A program made the translations under genes and the position numbers. A stretch of 64,000 bases of DNA from Bartonella sp. AR 15-3 (GTDB lineage Bacteria > Pseudomonadota > Alphaproteobacteria > Rhizobiales > Rhizobiaceae). The DNA lies in assembly GCF_002022445.1 (NCBI RefSeq), contig NZ_MUYE01000001.1, positions 1,116,001-1,180,000 on the forward strand, given 5' to 3'. The notes below the pieces were generated by a model. It was not told the DNA's origin. It searched no databases and saw only the letters and a list, made by a program, of their open reading frames with translations. The first letter of the stretch is position 1. Every line of letters begins with the position of its first letter. Positions 38,975 to 48,042 of the stretch are shown here, one piece after another.

Positions 38975-41070
38975 TACAATCTCTCATCTTTCAGCCTTTT
39001 TTGCCTAATATCTGGCTTCTTTTTTTAGGAGGTCTTCCCGCTTTTTTTATAATCATTGGGCTTATTACAAGACGCCGCGGAGCTTTTTTACGCTTTCTCG
39101 CATTAATCTCTCTTATCCTTGCACTACTTAATCCAATGATCTCAAAAGAACAACGTGAACCTGTTAAAAGTGTTGTAGGCATTGTTCTTGACCATAGCGA
39201 AAGCCAAACATTTGGAACACGTGAAGAAGATAGCAATAAAGCACATACACAACTAATAAATGCGCTAGCACGTTACCCACAATTCGAACCACGCTTTATT
39301 GAAGCTGGAAAGCTTTCTGATAATCATTATGCACCATCAACGAATTTATTTCACGCTTTAACACAGGCTATATCCAGTATACCACCCTCTCGCTATGCAG
39401 GAACGATTTTGATCACGGACGGACAAGTGCATGATATACCAGAGCTATCAAAACTAAACCATGATGCTCCAATTAATGCTTTGATAACGGGTAAAGCAGA
39501 TGAATTTGACCGCCAAATTAAATTTATTGCTCCGCCCCGTTTTGCTCTTGTCAATAAGCCATTTATGCTTTCCATTTTAGTAGAAGATAAAGGACATCCT
39601 AAAAAGCCCATACCAGCACAAGCAAATATTACCATAAGCATTAACGGTCAAGAAGTCAGTCATCATTCTATAACACCTGGTGTTATCTTTCAAACTGAAG
39701 TCACCTTACCTCATGCAGAAAAAAATATCATTCAAGTTACAACTGACACACATGAAGGTGAACTAAGTCTTGATAATAATCGTGCCATAACTGTTATTGA
39801 AGGCATTAGAGAAAATCTGCGAGTTCTTCTAATTTCAGGTGCACCCTATAATGGCGAACGTGCATGGCGTGATCTTTTAAAAAGTGATTCTAATATTGAT
39901 CTTATTCATTTCACTATTCTGCGTCCCCCTGAAAAAGCCGACAATACACCTACCAATCAATTATCACTTGTAGTCTTCCCTACCACAAAATTATTTGTTG
40001 AAGAAATCAATAATTTTGATCTTGTTATTCTTGATGGCTACCAATATTCCAACGTTCTTCCATTGATTTACTACGATTATATTGCCCAATATGTACAAAA
40101 AGGTGGAGCATTGCTGATAGTAACAGGGCCTGAATTTACTACAGAATTTTCACTAGCTAAAACACCTCTAATAAGTGTTCTACCAGCACTGCCAAATGGT
40201 ACTATTATTCAAAAACCTTTTCGCCCTACCTTAACTAAAGAAGGTGAGCGTCATCCTGTTACGCGAGGCCTTGCAACGCCCACCCATCCTGCTCATCAAT
40301 GGGGACGATGGTTGCGACAAATTGTAGTCCACAATACAGGAAAAGCGATTACTATCATGAAAGGAGCTGATGAACAACCACTTTTGCTTCTTTCCCATGT
40401 TGATAAAGGTCGTGTAGGAATGTTACTTTCTGATGAAAGCTGGCTTTGGGCGCGAGGTTTTGAAGGTGGAGGTCCCTATGCAGCTCTTTATCGTAGAATT
40501 GCCCATTGGCTTATGAAAGAACCAGAACTTGAAGAAGAAAAATTAAGTGCTTTGAATGATCATCATCATCATTTAACAATTCGTCGACAAACGCTCCAAA
40601 ATCATCCAGAATCAGTCGAGGTAATTTTTCCCTCTGGCAAAAAAAGGAATATCACTCTTACTAAAGAACAAGAAGGTGTATTCACAGGCAATATTCAGAC
40701 CGATGAAACAGGGATTTTCACTATTCGCAATGGTGATCAAACAGTGCTTTCTACTGTAGGATCAGTCAATAATCCTGAATTATCTGATTTAATTTCAACA
40801 GAAGAAAAATTGACTCCTATCAGTAAACAAACTGGTGGTCATGTTGTGCGTTTATGGAATAGAGAAAAAAATGATATTCATCTTCCTCCCATTAAACTAA
40901 TTCAATCGCAAACAGGAAAAGTATCATCTTCTCCTCATTCCATTGTTCTGAAAGAAGCAACAGAAACTCGTTTGGTTAATATCTCTCACTTCCCTATTTT
41001 TTCTGGATTTTTAGCATTACTTACCTGTCTTTTATTGTTGAGCAGCGTATGGTATCGTGAAAATCATTAA
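38971..41070 (+). CDS. Large membrane protein with glutamine amidotransferase-like fold (last gene of moxR operon)
   Basis: A 699-residue protein. Two membrane helices at the start (about 12-30 and 38-55) precede a soluble part that contains a class I amidotransferase-like fold without an obvious catalytic Cys (VILDGYQYSNVLPLIYYD, then GALLIVTGPEFT). A histidine stretch (DHHHHL) lies near 530, and a C-terminal membrane helix is within FLALLTCLLLLSSV. It starts at ATG in the ATGA overlap with the previous gene. The four proteins are kept together in rhizobia and probably form one membrane-bound MoxR complex. No enzymatic activity can be assigned. Confidence 0.87.
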   Translation: MIQSLIFQPFLPNIWLLFLGGLPAFFIIIGLITRRRGAFLRFLALISLILALLNPMISKEQREPVKSVVGIVLDHSESQTFGTREEDSNKAHTQLINALARYPQFEPRFIEAGKLSDNHYAPSTNLFHALTQAISSIPPSRYAGTILITDGQVHDIPELSKLNHDAPINALITGKADEFDRQIKFIAPPRFALVNKPFMLSILVEDKGHPKKPIPAQANITISINGQEVSHHSITPGVIFQTEVTLPHAEKNIIQVTTDTHEGELSLDNNRAITVIEGIRENLRVLLISGAPYNGERAWRDLLKSDSNIDLIHFTILRPPEKADNTPTNQLSLVVFPTTKLFVEEINNFDLVILDGYQYSNVLPLIYYDYIAQYVQKGGALLIVTGPEFTTEFSLAKTPLISVLPALPNGTIIQKPFRPTLTKEGERHPVTRGLATPTHPAHQWGRWLRQIVVHNTGKAITIMKGADEQPLLLLSHVDKGRVGMLLSDESWLWARGFEGGGPYAALYRRIAHWLMKEPELEEEKLSALNDHHHHLTIRRQTLQNHPESVEVIFPSGKKRNITLTKEQEGVFTGNIQTDETGIFTIRNGDQTVLSTVGSVNNPELSDLISTEEKLTPISKQTGGHVVRLWNREKNDIHLPPIKLIQSQTGKVSSSPHSIVLKEATETRLVNISHFPIFSGFLALLTCLLLLSSVWYRENH

Positions 41071-41955
41071 AAATTCTGAGCAACTTTATAACTACTTAAA
41101 CATAACTTATATTTATTGAGTGCTCACAATAATATATTTTATTCTATATCTTGCTAACATACCTTCTTGTAACTGCAAACCTGACAATCGTTTTTGTTTA
41201 TGGATACAAGAATTTGTATTGGCTCATGCTTTATCTATTGAATTTTATCTGTTGAAATTCAAAACAACTATAATATTTTTCATCTCCAATCAAAATCACC
41301 AAAATAACAGCGTAATTTTCTGCTGCTTTTAATATTAAACGCATTAAGCTATTTCCCACGCCAATATTTGTATAATCAGAGTACAACAGAAAGCCCTAAC
41401 AAATAAGCAGTTTGTTGATGTATTTTTTTATATAGGCATCATCCTCACTGAACCAATAACATAATCTCTCATGCAAGTAAGAAAGAAAGCTGCTAATCAT
41501 GCTTTCCAGCTTCTCTTAGCAAATAACTTGTACGTGTAAAACAAATCTGGACTCAAAATCGTCTGACTAATTTTTTCAATCTGAACCTCATGTTTCATTG
41601 TTTCAGACCAATAACTAATTATATCACCAGTTGCAGAAAAAGGAAAAAAGATTGAGAAACAAATGATGTATCCATCATGAAGAATAGTTAGAAAAATTCA
41701 TATGTAACAAAAATACCAAATGGTTTCATTTTAAACGCTTTGATTTGCTATCGCTTGTTCTTCATAAAACATTGTCCTCCCCTTGCAACAATTTATTTTG
41801 CATATTTTTTTCTATCAAAATCAATATCCAAAACCTATCTAATATCCTTAGCGAACTGTTTTGCATTTTACAATTTTCCATTATCTGTAACAATCAATTG
41901 GTTTGCCTTGCTCATTTTTATTGCCTAAATTATTTTCAACGCTATGCTAGCGTTT
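41071..41955. other. Long intergenic region, 885 bp, with decayed coding sequence
   Basis: No intact gene. Relatives often have further genes after the moxR operon, so this gap may mark a deletion. A minus-strand stretch at 41497-41697 reads as protein (separate entry). The rest is AT-rich with scattered stops in all frames. The metallophosphoesterase promoter should be close to 41900, but no motif stands out. Confidence 0.45.
41497..41697 (-). pseudogene. Possible relic of an unidentified protein gene
   Basis: One minus-strand frame is open for about 65 codons and reads like a real protein: FLTILHDGYII, PFSATGDIISYWSETM, KHEVQIEKISQTILSPD and LFYTYKLFAKRSWKA before a stop. After the stop the same frame resumes with LAAFFLTCMRDYVIGSVRMMPI. 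I do not recognise the family. No start codon with a ribosome-binding site is present, so it is best seen as a decayed gene. Confidence 0.35.
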
Positions 41956-42840
41956 ATGTTTTATCTTGCTCATATATCAGATGTACATCTTTCACCCTTG
42001 CCACAGCCTTCCTTATTTGAACTTTGTGGGAAACGTCTAACTGGGTATCTTAATTGGAAAAAAAAACGTAACAATCAAATGAAAGCAGACGCTTTAGAAA
42101 CGTTAATGCGTGCATTAAAACAAAAAAAGCCTGATCATATTGTTATTTCTGGTGACCTCGTTAATCTTGCTTTGGAAAAAGAATTTACACAAGCTCGCAG
42201 CTGGTTACTTGCTCAAAATAATCCTCAAAATATTTCCCTAACATTTGGAAATCACGATGCTTACGTTCGAGGAGCATTCCAAAAAGCCTGTACTTACTTC
42301 CAACCTTGGATTAAAAGTGATTTCCCACAAAAAAATCCTTTTCCCTATATGCGTATTCGTGATAATATAGCGATTATAGGGGCATCTTCAGCCATTGCTA
42401 CACCATTTTTTCAAGCTTCTGGCTACTTTGATAAGCAACAAGCAAAAATTTTATCTCAATTCTTAACTGAAGCAGCAACACGTGGTTTCTTCCGTGTTGT
42501 GATAATTCATCATCCTCCTTTTCACCATGCCACTTCTTGGCATAAAAAGTTATGGGGTATAGAGCGTTTTCTAAAAGTAGTTAAGCAACATGGTTGCGAA
42601 CTTATTCTCCATGGTCATACTCATTTACCTACGTTGAATACCATTGAAGGAGAAATGAGCAAGATTCCTATTGTTGGTGTTTCTTCGGCATCACAATCTT
42701 TCGGAAGCAAAAAACCCCCTGCAAGTTTTAACTTATTTGCTATTGAATATTTGCATCATCAATGGCACTGCCAATTGCAGCGTTACGGTATTATTAATCA
42801 CAATAATGAAATAGCATGTATTGAAACCATTGATCTTTAA
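41956..42840 (+). CDS. Calcineurin-like metallophosphoesterase
   Basis: A 294-residue protein if started at the ATG at 41956 (MFYLAHISDVHLS), which fits the family best; an ATG at 41944 adds four residues, and neither has a clear ribosome-binding site. The five metal-binding blocks are intact: ISDVHL, VISGDLVN, LTFGNHDAY, VIIHHPPF and LILHGHTHLPT. The fold is shared by phosphodiesterases and phosphatases acting on cyclic nucleotides, lipids or nucleic acids, so the substrate is not predictable. It is a cytoplasmic, monocistronic gene. Rhizobial relatives have the same N-terminal LxHISDxHLxPLP signature. Confidence 0.88.
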   Translation: MFYLAHISDVHLSPLPQPSLFELCGKRLTGYLNWKKKRNNQMKADALETLMRALKQKKPDHIVISGDLVNLALEKEFTQARSWLLAQNNPQNISLTFGNHDAYVRGAFQKACTYFQPWIKSDFPQKNPFPYMRIRDNIAIIGASSAIATPFFQASGYFDKQQAKILSQFLTEAATRGFFRVVIIHHPPFHHATSWHKKLWGIERFLKVVKQHGCELILHGHTHLPTLNTIEGEMSKIPIVGVSSASQSFGSKKPPASFNLFAIEYLHHQWHCQLQRYGIINHNNEIACIETIDL

Positions 42841-43130
42841 TATTTCAAAAAACAAAATGTTCTTTACTCAGATGTGCTATTCTATAATAGTTAGTTATTG
42901 TATTAAAATTCCCCTTGAGTAAATTATCGATGAAGAGAATAATAAAAATATAACTAAACATTAAGCAATAGAAACACATAAACATACCTATCTTAATCTA
43001 CTAATTTATATAGGCTATGACCAGTGATACTGTTTGCCTGGATGAAGAAATGTCAAAAACAATATCAATAAACATAGCATATATTCACCTTATCTTTGAG
43101 AATTTCTCTGTTGATAAAATAATAAAATTC

Positions 43131-44039
43131 TTACACAAAAGGAACAACCGCTGTGCCAAGAGGCAATTTAGCCTCATTTTCAGGTTCTACATGAATAGTA
43201 ACACGCGCATTCTTAAATTCTGCTTCAAGTGCACTCTCAATATTATTGCAAATCTGGTGCGCCTCTCCTACTTGCATTACAGTTGGTACAACTAAATGAA
43301 ACTCTATAAAAGTAACCCTACCAGCAACACGCGTTCTTAAATCATGGACTTCAATTGCACCGTGTGCACTAACTGAAATAAGATCACGAATCCGAACAGT
43401 CTCATTTAATTCAACCCCAACATCCATGAGCCCCTGAATAGCATTGTAAATCACCTTGCCTCCCTGCAAAAGAATATTAATAGCGACGATTATTGCTAAA
43501 ATTGGATCTAAAACAGCCCATTCAGTTATAAACGCAGAAACCAACCCAATTAAAATGCCAAATGAAGTTAAAACATCTGTCATTAAATGTATTCCATCAG
43601 CTTTAAGAGCAGGAGAACGGTGAACTTTTCCTTGCCGAATAAGAAGCCATCCCCAAAAAAAATTTATAATAGATGCTATCAAATAAGGATAAAGCCATAT
43701 TCCAGGTTTTTTTGGTGCTTCAACTGTTATGAATGCTAGCCATGCTTCTCTTAGAATCAAAATTGCTGCAATAATAATAAAGACACCTTCAAGAAGAGCA
43801 GAAAAATACTCTACCTTATGATGTCCAAAGGGGTGATCTTGATCAGCTGGCTTCATGCTTATTTTAACCGCCCACCAAGCTGCTAAGGCTGCAAGGATAT
43901 TTACAATAGATTCTAGTACATCAGAATAAAGAGCAACTGAACTAGTGATGTAATAAGCCCAATATTTCAAAAAAAATACAATACAAGCCGTCCAAATAGA
44001 TAATATAGTCAATCTCTGTATTTGTATTTTTTTATCCAT
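43131..44039 (-). CDS. Cation diffusion facilitator family transporter
   Basis: A 302-residue inner-membrane transporter with six predicted helices. The family signature SSVALYSDVLESIVNILAA places the first metal-site Asp, HPFGHHKVEYFSALLEG is the typical loop, and DGIHLMTDVLTS gives the second metal-site His and Asp. The cytoplasmic C-terminal domain (about 210-300) has the ferredoxin-like fold with VHDLRTRVAG and FIEFHLVVP. It exports divalent metals such as Zn2+, Fe2+ or Mn2+ in exchange for protons; which metal is not certain. No metalloregulator is adjacent. The next upstream element is the small RNA candidate on the same strand. Confidence 0.92.
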   Translation of the reverse strand: MDKKIQIQRLTILSIWTACIVFFLKYWAYYITSSVALYSDVLESIVNILAALAAWWAVKISMKPADQDHPFGHHKVEYFSALLEGVFIIIAAILILREAWLAFITVEAPKKPGIWLYPYLIASIINFFWGWLLIRQGKVHRSPALKADGIHLMTDVLTSFGILIGLVSAFITEWAVLDPILAIIVAINILLQGGKVIYNAIQGLMDVGVELNETVRIRDLISVSAHGAIEVHDLRTRVAGRVTFIEFHLVVPTVMQVGEAHQICNNIESALEAEFKNARVTIHVEPENEAKLPLGTAVVPFV

Positions 44040-44153
44040 AACTCAATGATCTTTTTGATTATAATGAGCGACAATATTTTTAATATATCTTCCAAAACTC
44101 TCTGAAAACAAGAAGAAATATAAGAAATAAGTTCTATAAACATCTCCTAATAT

Positions 44154-44194
44154 AAAAAAAAAAGAACCTGGGCATTGGGAACCCAGGTTCTTTT
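44154..44194 (-). terminator. Strong intrinsic terminator of the small RNA candidate
   Basis: Stem GAACCTGGG / CCCAGGTTC, extended by four A-T pairs to 13 bp, with a nine-base loop. On the minus strand it is followed by about ten T; on the plus strand only by TTTT. Confidence 0.85.
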
Positions 44195-44285
44195 CCCTTT
44201 TAAATAGGAGTTTACAGGCTTAGGAAATAGCGGGGACCTAAGGCTCTGTACCCGACATGAAAACAATATATTTGCCGCATTCGGT
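44155..44285 (-). ncRNA. Candidate small RNA, about 130 nt, unannotated family
   Basis: Between two genes a minus-strand unit has a near-consensus promoter (44292-44320), no open reading frame of note, and ends in a very strong hairpin with ten T. The predicted start is near 44285. Inside it, CTTAGG pairs with CCTAAG (a 6-bp stem around TCCCCGCTATTT), CGGG can pair with CCCG, and a pyrimidine-rich single-stranded patch ACTCCT could base-pair with Shine-Dalgarno sequences. I do not recognise it as 6S, tmRNA, 4.5S, RNase P RNA or a known rhizobial family. A trans-acting regulatory RNA is the most likely reading; a leader to the transporter gene is excluded by the terminator. Confidence 0.6.
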
Positions 44286-44291
44286 ATGTGC

Positions 44292-44320
44292 TATATATTC
44301 TATTAATTGTATTTTGTCAA
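44292..44320 (-). promoter_or_regulatory. Near-consensus sigma-70 promoter of the small RNA candidate
   Basis: On the minus strand TTGACA (44320-44315) and TATATA (44297-44292) are separated by exactly 17 bases. It is the best promoter match in the window. Confidence 0.75.
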
Positions 44321-44400
44321 TAAAATTCTACTTTAACGTTAAAAAATAATGTTTTTATCTTCATCTGGTGATTTCAAAAAAATAATGTTAAAGATGCTAC

Positions 44401-45216
44401 ATGACTTTGAATATCACTACAATTCACGAAGCCGATGATCCACGTTTAGAAGCTTACCGTAATATTCGTGAAAAAGATCTCGTTGGACGACAGCATCAAT
44501 TTATTGCTGAAGGAAAAGTGATATTATTATCATTGCTGCGCTCAAAAGAATTTTCTACCTTATCATTGCTTGTTGTTGCAGCACGCCTTCTAAGTATTAT
44601 GCCCATTTTAAAAGAAACAAAACCAACATGCCCTATTTATTGCGTTCCGCAAAAAATCATGGATGATATTGCTGGCTTTCATGTTCATCGTGGTATGCTT
44701 GGCATTGGGGAACGTAAAAAACTGCCATTATTAAAAGAGTTTTTACAAAATCTTCCCGAAAAAGCTTTGATTTCAGTTTTATGTGGCATCTCTAATCATG
44801 ATAATATGGGAGCTATTTTTCGTAATGCAGCTGCTTTTGCTAGTACTGGTATTATCATTGATAAAACTTCATGTGATCCTCTTTACAGAAAATCAATCAG
44901 AGTTTCTGCTGGCGCAGCTTTAAACGTACCCTATACACAAGGAGATGATATTGATAGCATTGTAACAGCTTTAAGTAATGCGAATTTTCATCTTTACGCG
45001 CTTTCCCCTTCTGCTTCCCGTTATCTTAAAGATGCAAAAGCAACAAAACACACAGCACTTATTTTTGGAACAGAAGGCAATGGTTTACCAGCACATATTC
45101 TACAAAAATCAGAAACTTTGCGGATTCCTATGGCTTATGGATTTGATAGCATTAACGTTGCCACAGCATCGGGTCTTGCCCTGGCACATTTTGCTGATTT
45201 TGATAAACTGAATTAA
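44401..45216 (+). CDS. SpoU/TrmH-family RNA 2'-O-methyltransferase
   Basis: A 271-residue SPOUT methyltransferase with an N-terminal substrate-binding part (about 1-110) and a C-terminal knotted catalytic domain. Motif 1 is NHDNMGAIFRNAAAF, motif 2 FGTEGNGLPAHIL and motif 3 IPMAYGFDSINVATASGLAL (the SAM-binding knot with SxNVA). It methylates ribose in rRNA or tRNA. The particular site cannot be told from sequence; it is of the general TrmH/RlmB type but without the usual RlmB N-terminal domain features that I can recognise. It is convergent with mnmA. Confidence 0.9.
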   Translation: MTLNITTIHEADDPRLEAYRNIREKDLVGRQHQFIAEGKVILLSLLRSKEFSTLSLLVVAARLLSIMPILKETKPTCPIYCVPQKIMDDIAGFHVHRGMLGIGERKKLPLLKEFLQNLPEKALISVLCGISNHDNMGAIFRNAAAFASTGIIIDKTSCDPLYRKSIRVSAGAALNVPYTQGDDIDSIVTALSNANFHLYALSPSASRYLKDAKATKHTALIFGTEGNGLPAHILQKSETLRIPMAYGFDSINVATASGLALAHFADFDKLN

Positions 45217-45266
45217 GATATTAACATTTCAAATTATCAAATGATATTCTGTTTATCGTTATATAT

Positions 45267-46496
45267 TTATTTACGGACAAAGGCCGTTTCATCTCTGAAA
45301 AAGGGAGAAGTTTTCGTTTTCAAATTGCATAAAACTCTCTTCAACATTTTTTCAGTGTCAGCTGCACGTTCTGCACATGTAATAAATCCACCTCCAAGAA
45401 CACGCGCTTCATGGCTACTATCATTATAAAGAACGCAAGCTTGACCTGGTGCGACACCACTCTCACTCTCCAATAAATCCACAAAAAATAATCCTTGTTT
45501 ATAATGTAAACGTGCTGAGCGTGGAGGACACGTCGAACGAACCTTTACTGCGACATCAATACCATCAAGAGGAAAATTATCTAACTGTTCATCACCAAGC
45601 CAATTCACATCACGTAAAAAAAGTTTACGTGTTTCCAACATCTCACGTGGGCCGACAATAACGCATGCATTTTCTACATCAAGATAAATTACGTAAAGTG
45701 CTTCACCAGTTGCAACGCCAATTCCACGACGCTGGCCAACAGTATAATTAACAATTCCTGAATGTTCTCCCAAAATCTGTCCATCAATATGCACAATAAC
45801 TCCAGGATTTGCAGCCTCTGGACGTAACTTTGTAATAACGTCAGAATATTTTCCTTGTGGAACGAAACAAATATCCTGACTATCATGTTTATTAGCAACA
45901 ACTAAACCCATTTCGGCGGCTATTTCACGCACATGCTCCTTTGAAAGATCACCTAATGGAAAGCGTAAATAATCGATTTGTTCTTGCGTCGTAGCAAACA
46001 AAAAATAACTCTGATCACGATCAGCATCAAGAGAACGAAATAATGCCCGATGCGCCCCATGAAGACGACTACGAATATAATGACCTGTTGCTAAAGCATC
46101 TGCACCTAACTCATACGCAGTTGTTAACAAATCAGCAAATTTAACAGTTTGATTGCAAGCAACACATGGAATGGGTGTTTCTCCATGCGCATAGCTTTCT
46201 GCAAAAGGATTAATCACAGCCTCGCGAAATCGTTCTTCATAATCAAGAATATAATGAGGCACACCCAAAGTTTCTGCTACACGACGCGCATCTTCAATAT
46301 CTTGTCCTGCACAGCAGGCACCTACACGATGTGTTGCAGCACCGTGATCATATAACTGCAATGTGATCCCCACTACATCATAACCTTCTTTTTTTAAGAG
46401 GCCTGCAACAACTGACGAATCAACTCCTCCAGACATCGCAACAACAATACGAGAATTTTCAGGATACCCTGGCAAATCAAGACTATTCAAACGCAT
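45267..46496 (-). CDS. mnmA: tRNA-specific 2-thiouridylase MnmA
   Basis: A 409-residue enzyme. The PP-loop ATP motif [17 protein letters not shown] is at about 20-36. The catalytic cysteines are in [12 protein letters not shown] and [10 protein letters not shown], and the target-tRNA region has TGHYIRSR. The C-terminal barrel ends with ARVLGGGFI. It makes 2-thiouridine at the wobble position of tRNAs for Lys, Glu and Gln in the cytoplasm, taking sulfur from a relay protein. The start ATG follows an AGAG element. Divergent from sciP over about 310 bases. Confidence 0.96.
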   Translation of the reverse strand: MRLNSLDLPGYPENSRIVVAMSGGVDSSVVAGLLKKEGYDVVGITLQLYDHGAATHRVGACCAGQDIEDARRVAETLGVPHYILDYEERFREAVINPFAESYAHGETPIPCVACNQTVKFADLLTTAYELGADALATGHYIRSRLHGAHRALFRSLDADRDQSYFLFATTQEQIDYLRFPLGDLSKEHVREIAAEMGLVVANKHDSQDICFVPQGKYSDVITKLRPEAANPGVIVHIDGQILGEHSGIVNYTVGQRRGIGVATGEALYVIYLDVENACVIVGPREMLETRKLFLRDVNWLGDEQLDNFPLDGIDVAVKVRSTCPPRSARLHYKQGLFFVDLLESESGVAPGQACVLYNDSSHEARVLGGGFITCAERAADTEKMLKRVLCNLKTKTSPFFRDETAFVRK

Positions 46497-46805
46497 ACAT
46501 TTACTCTCTATTTTTTAAATGCCTGCTCAATATTATGCATTATAATTCATTTATATTATTTTTTTGTCTTTCCTACAACTAACGAGTGATATCAGATTGT
46601 CACAGAAGGAGTTTAAATTAAAAAGCAATCAATTAGAATAAAAGTTCTTTTATCAAAAATGACTATAAAGATTATAGCACATTGTTTATTTATAATATCT
46701 ACAACTGATTTTATTAATTTTCTCTTTTAACAAGTTTAGTTCTTTTTTAAAACTCATGTATTATATTAAGGTATCTAACTCTTGAATATTACAGTAGAAA
46801 ATATA
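46497..46805. other. Intergenic region between divergent mnmA and sciP, about 309 bp
   Basis: AT-rich region that should hold two divergent promoters. I see no CtrA-type TTAA-N7-TTAA box with correct spacing; TTAAGGTATCTAAC (near 46767) is the closest, one base too short. No RNA gene or relic is recognised. Confidence 0.4.
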
Positions 46806-47081
46806 ATGACTGATTTGATAAAACCACAAATGAAATATGTTATTGGTCCGGATGGGAATCCACTAACAATTACTGACTTACCACCCAAAACAACAAAGCG
46901 TTGGGTTATCCGTCGCAAAGCTGAAGTTGTTGCAGCTGTGAGAGGTGGATTATTAAGCCTGGATGAAGCGTGTCAACGTTATACTTTAACCGTAGAAGAA
47001 TTTCTTTCATGGCAAAGTTCGATTGATGAGCACGGTTTGGCTGGATTACGGACAACTAAAACTCAACAATATAGGCATTAG
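46806..47081 (+). CDS. sciP: SciP, DUF1153-family CtrA inhibitor
   Basis: A 91-residue protein from the ATG at 46806; a TTG at 46782 in frame gives eight extra residues. It is a DUF1153 helix-turn-helix protein: YVIGPDGNPLTITDLPP at the N-terminus, then RWVIRRKAEVVAAVRGGLLS and LDEACQRYTLTVEEFLSW, ending GLAGLRTTKTQQYRH. In Caulobacter SciP is made in G1 and blocks transcription of CtrA-activated genes by binding CtrA and DNA. The sequence is of the highly conserved rhizobial type, and ctrA itself lies 1 kb away, which supports the same role. A strong terminator follows. Confidence 0.93.
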   Translation: MTDLIKPQMKYVIGPDGNPLTITDLPPKTTKRWVIRRKAEVVAAVRGGLLSLDEACQRYTLTVEEFLSWQSSIDEHGLAGLRTTKTQQYRH

Positions 47082-47110
47082 GGAATAATGTCGGTCCAAA
47101 ATTTTATTTC

Positions 47111-47147
47111 AAAATAAGCCATGCTTAAAAAGCATGGCTTATTTTTT
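47111..47147. terminator. Bidirectional terminator between sciP and fliJ
   Basis: Near-perfect palindrome AAAATAAGCCATGCTT / AGCATGGCTTATT with an AAAA loop, then TTTT on the plus side and A-rich sequence on the other. Suited to stop both convergent genes. Confidence 0.9.
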
Positions 47148-47195
47148 CCTTCAGCATATAAAATTTAAAGATCTGTATAGAATCTTTAGTTTTAA

Positions 47196-47582
47196 CTATC
47201 CAACCATCGAGTGGAGTTCAGAAAAAGTGTGCTGATCATCTGTTACTGGCCTATCACCATTCTTTTCAAGCATTTGCGCACGTTGAAGCTCTGTATCAAT
47301 TTCTTTTAAGGTAATTTTAGCATTTGTTTTCTGCAACTTTAAATCACGAATCGAATCTGTGAGATTATCACGCCTCTGTCGTGCTGCACGAGCAAAAGCT
47401 GAATAAGCGAAATGATGAATGTCATTATTTCCAGATCTACGCTCTTCACTAACAATTTGCTCTTCAAGTTCTAATACTATTCGTTCAAATTCTGTAATCA
47501 TCATCTCAAGCTGTGCAATTTCACGGCGCTTCTCTCGCACTTGAAACATCTTTAATTGCACCATATTCTGCCGCGATTTCAT
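47196..47582 (-). CDS. fliJ: FliJ-like coiled-coil protein
   Basis: A 128-residue, almost wholly helical protein from the ATG at 47582, chosen because AAGGAG is nine bases upstream; the frame extends 17 codons further without a site. Two long coiled-coil helices are evident (QVREKRREIAQLEMMITEF..VLELEEQI and ARQRRDNLTDSIRDLKLQK), with a conserved HFAYSAFARAARQRRDNL between. It matches the FliJ homologue that sits beside ctrA in Brucella and rhizobia. FliJ is a soluble part of the flagellar export apparatus. No other flagellar gene is in this window. If the host is a non-motile Bartonella, the gene is an orphan with another use, which is inference. Confidence 0.78.
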   Translation of the reverse strand: MKSRQNMVQLKMFQVREKRREIAQLEMMITEFERIVLELEEQIVSEERRSGNNDIHHFAYSAFARAARQRRDNLTDSIRDLKLQKTNAKITLKEIDTELQRAQMLEKNGDRPVTDDQHTFSELHSMVG

Positions 47583-48042
47583 ACCTAAATACTCCTTAAC
47601 TATACCAAAACTCAAATTAGCGCTCACATACACCCTCTACACTCTCATTTTCACTATTTTCATTGAAAACAAAAAGTAGTTTTTAAATTTCTTTAGCATT
47701 TTTAAAATACTCGGAACAGAGCCTTATTTTAAAAGCACTAACTATTCTTGCACATTATGCTTTTACTAAATCAAAGAGACTTAAATCTCGGTAAATAAAT
47801 ATAAAAATTTTAAAATAATTTCATTAACCTCTTTCAAAAACAAAAATATTTTGTTAACCACTATCTAAGATAGTAGGGGAAACAGCGGCAATTGTTACGC
47901 GTACTGCTGAATTATTTATCAGGACTTCAGTATTAGGTATCTGATTTTATGAATTATTTTTTTTATGAACAGTAATTTTACTAACTGTTATGAAATAAAA
48001 AAAGCTCCACTTGATTCGGAAGGAGTTAGATGAGGAAATGAA
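47583..48042 (+). promoter_or_regulatory. ctrA upstream region with a candidate CtrA box
   Basis: 460 bases between the fliJ start and ctrA. TTAACCACTATCTAA (47854-47868) is a CtrA-type box, TTAA-N7-TTAA, with one mismatch (CTAA), about 175 bases before the ctrA start. CtrA regulates its own gene in other alphaproteobacteria, so autoregulation is plausible. A GGAAGGAG-like ribosome-binding site is near 48019-48025, then ATGAGGAAATGAAATG. The fliJ promoter must also be here. Confidence 0.5.

Noticed and set aside
44155-44285. Assignment of the small RNA as 6S RNA
   Set aside because: The 5' and 3' ends do not pair into the long bulged stem of 6S RNA, and the 3' end is an ordinary terminator.
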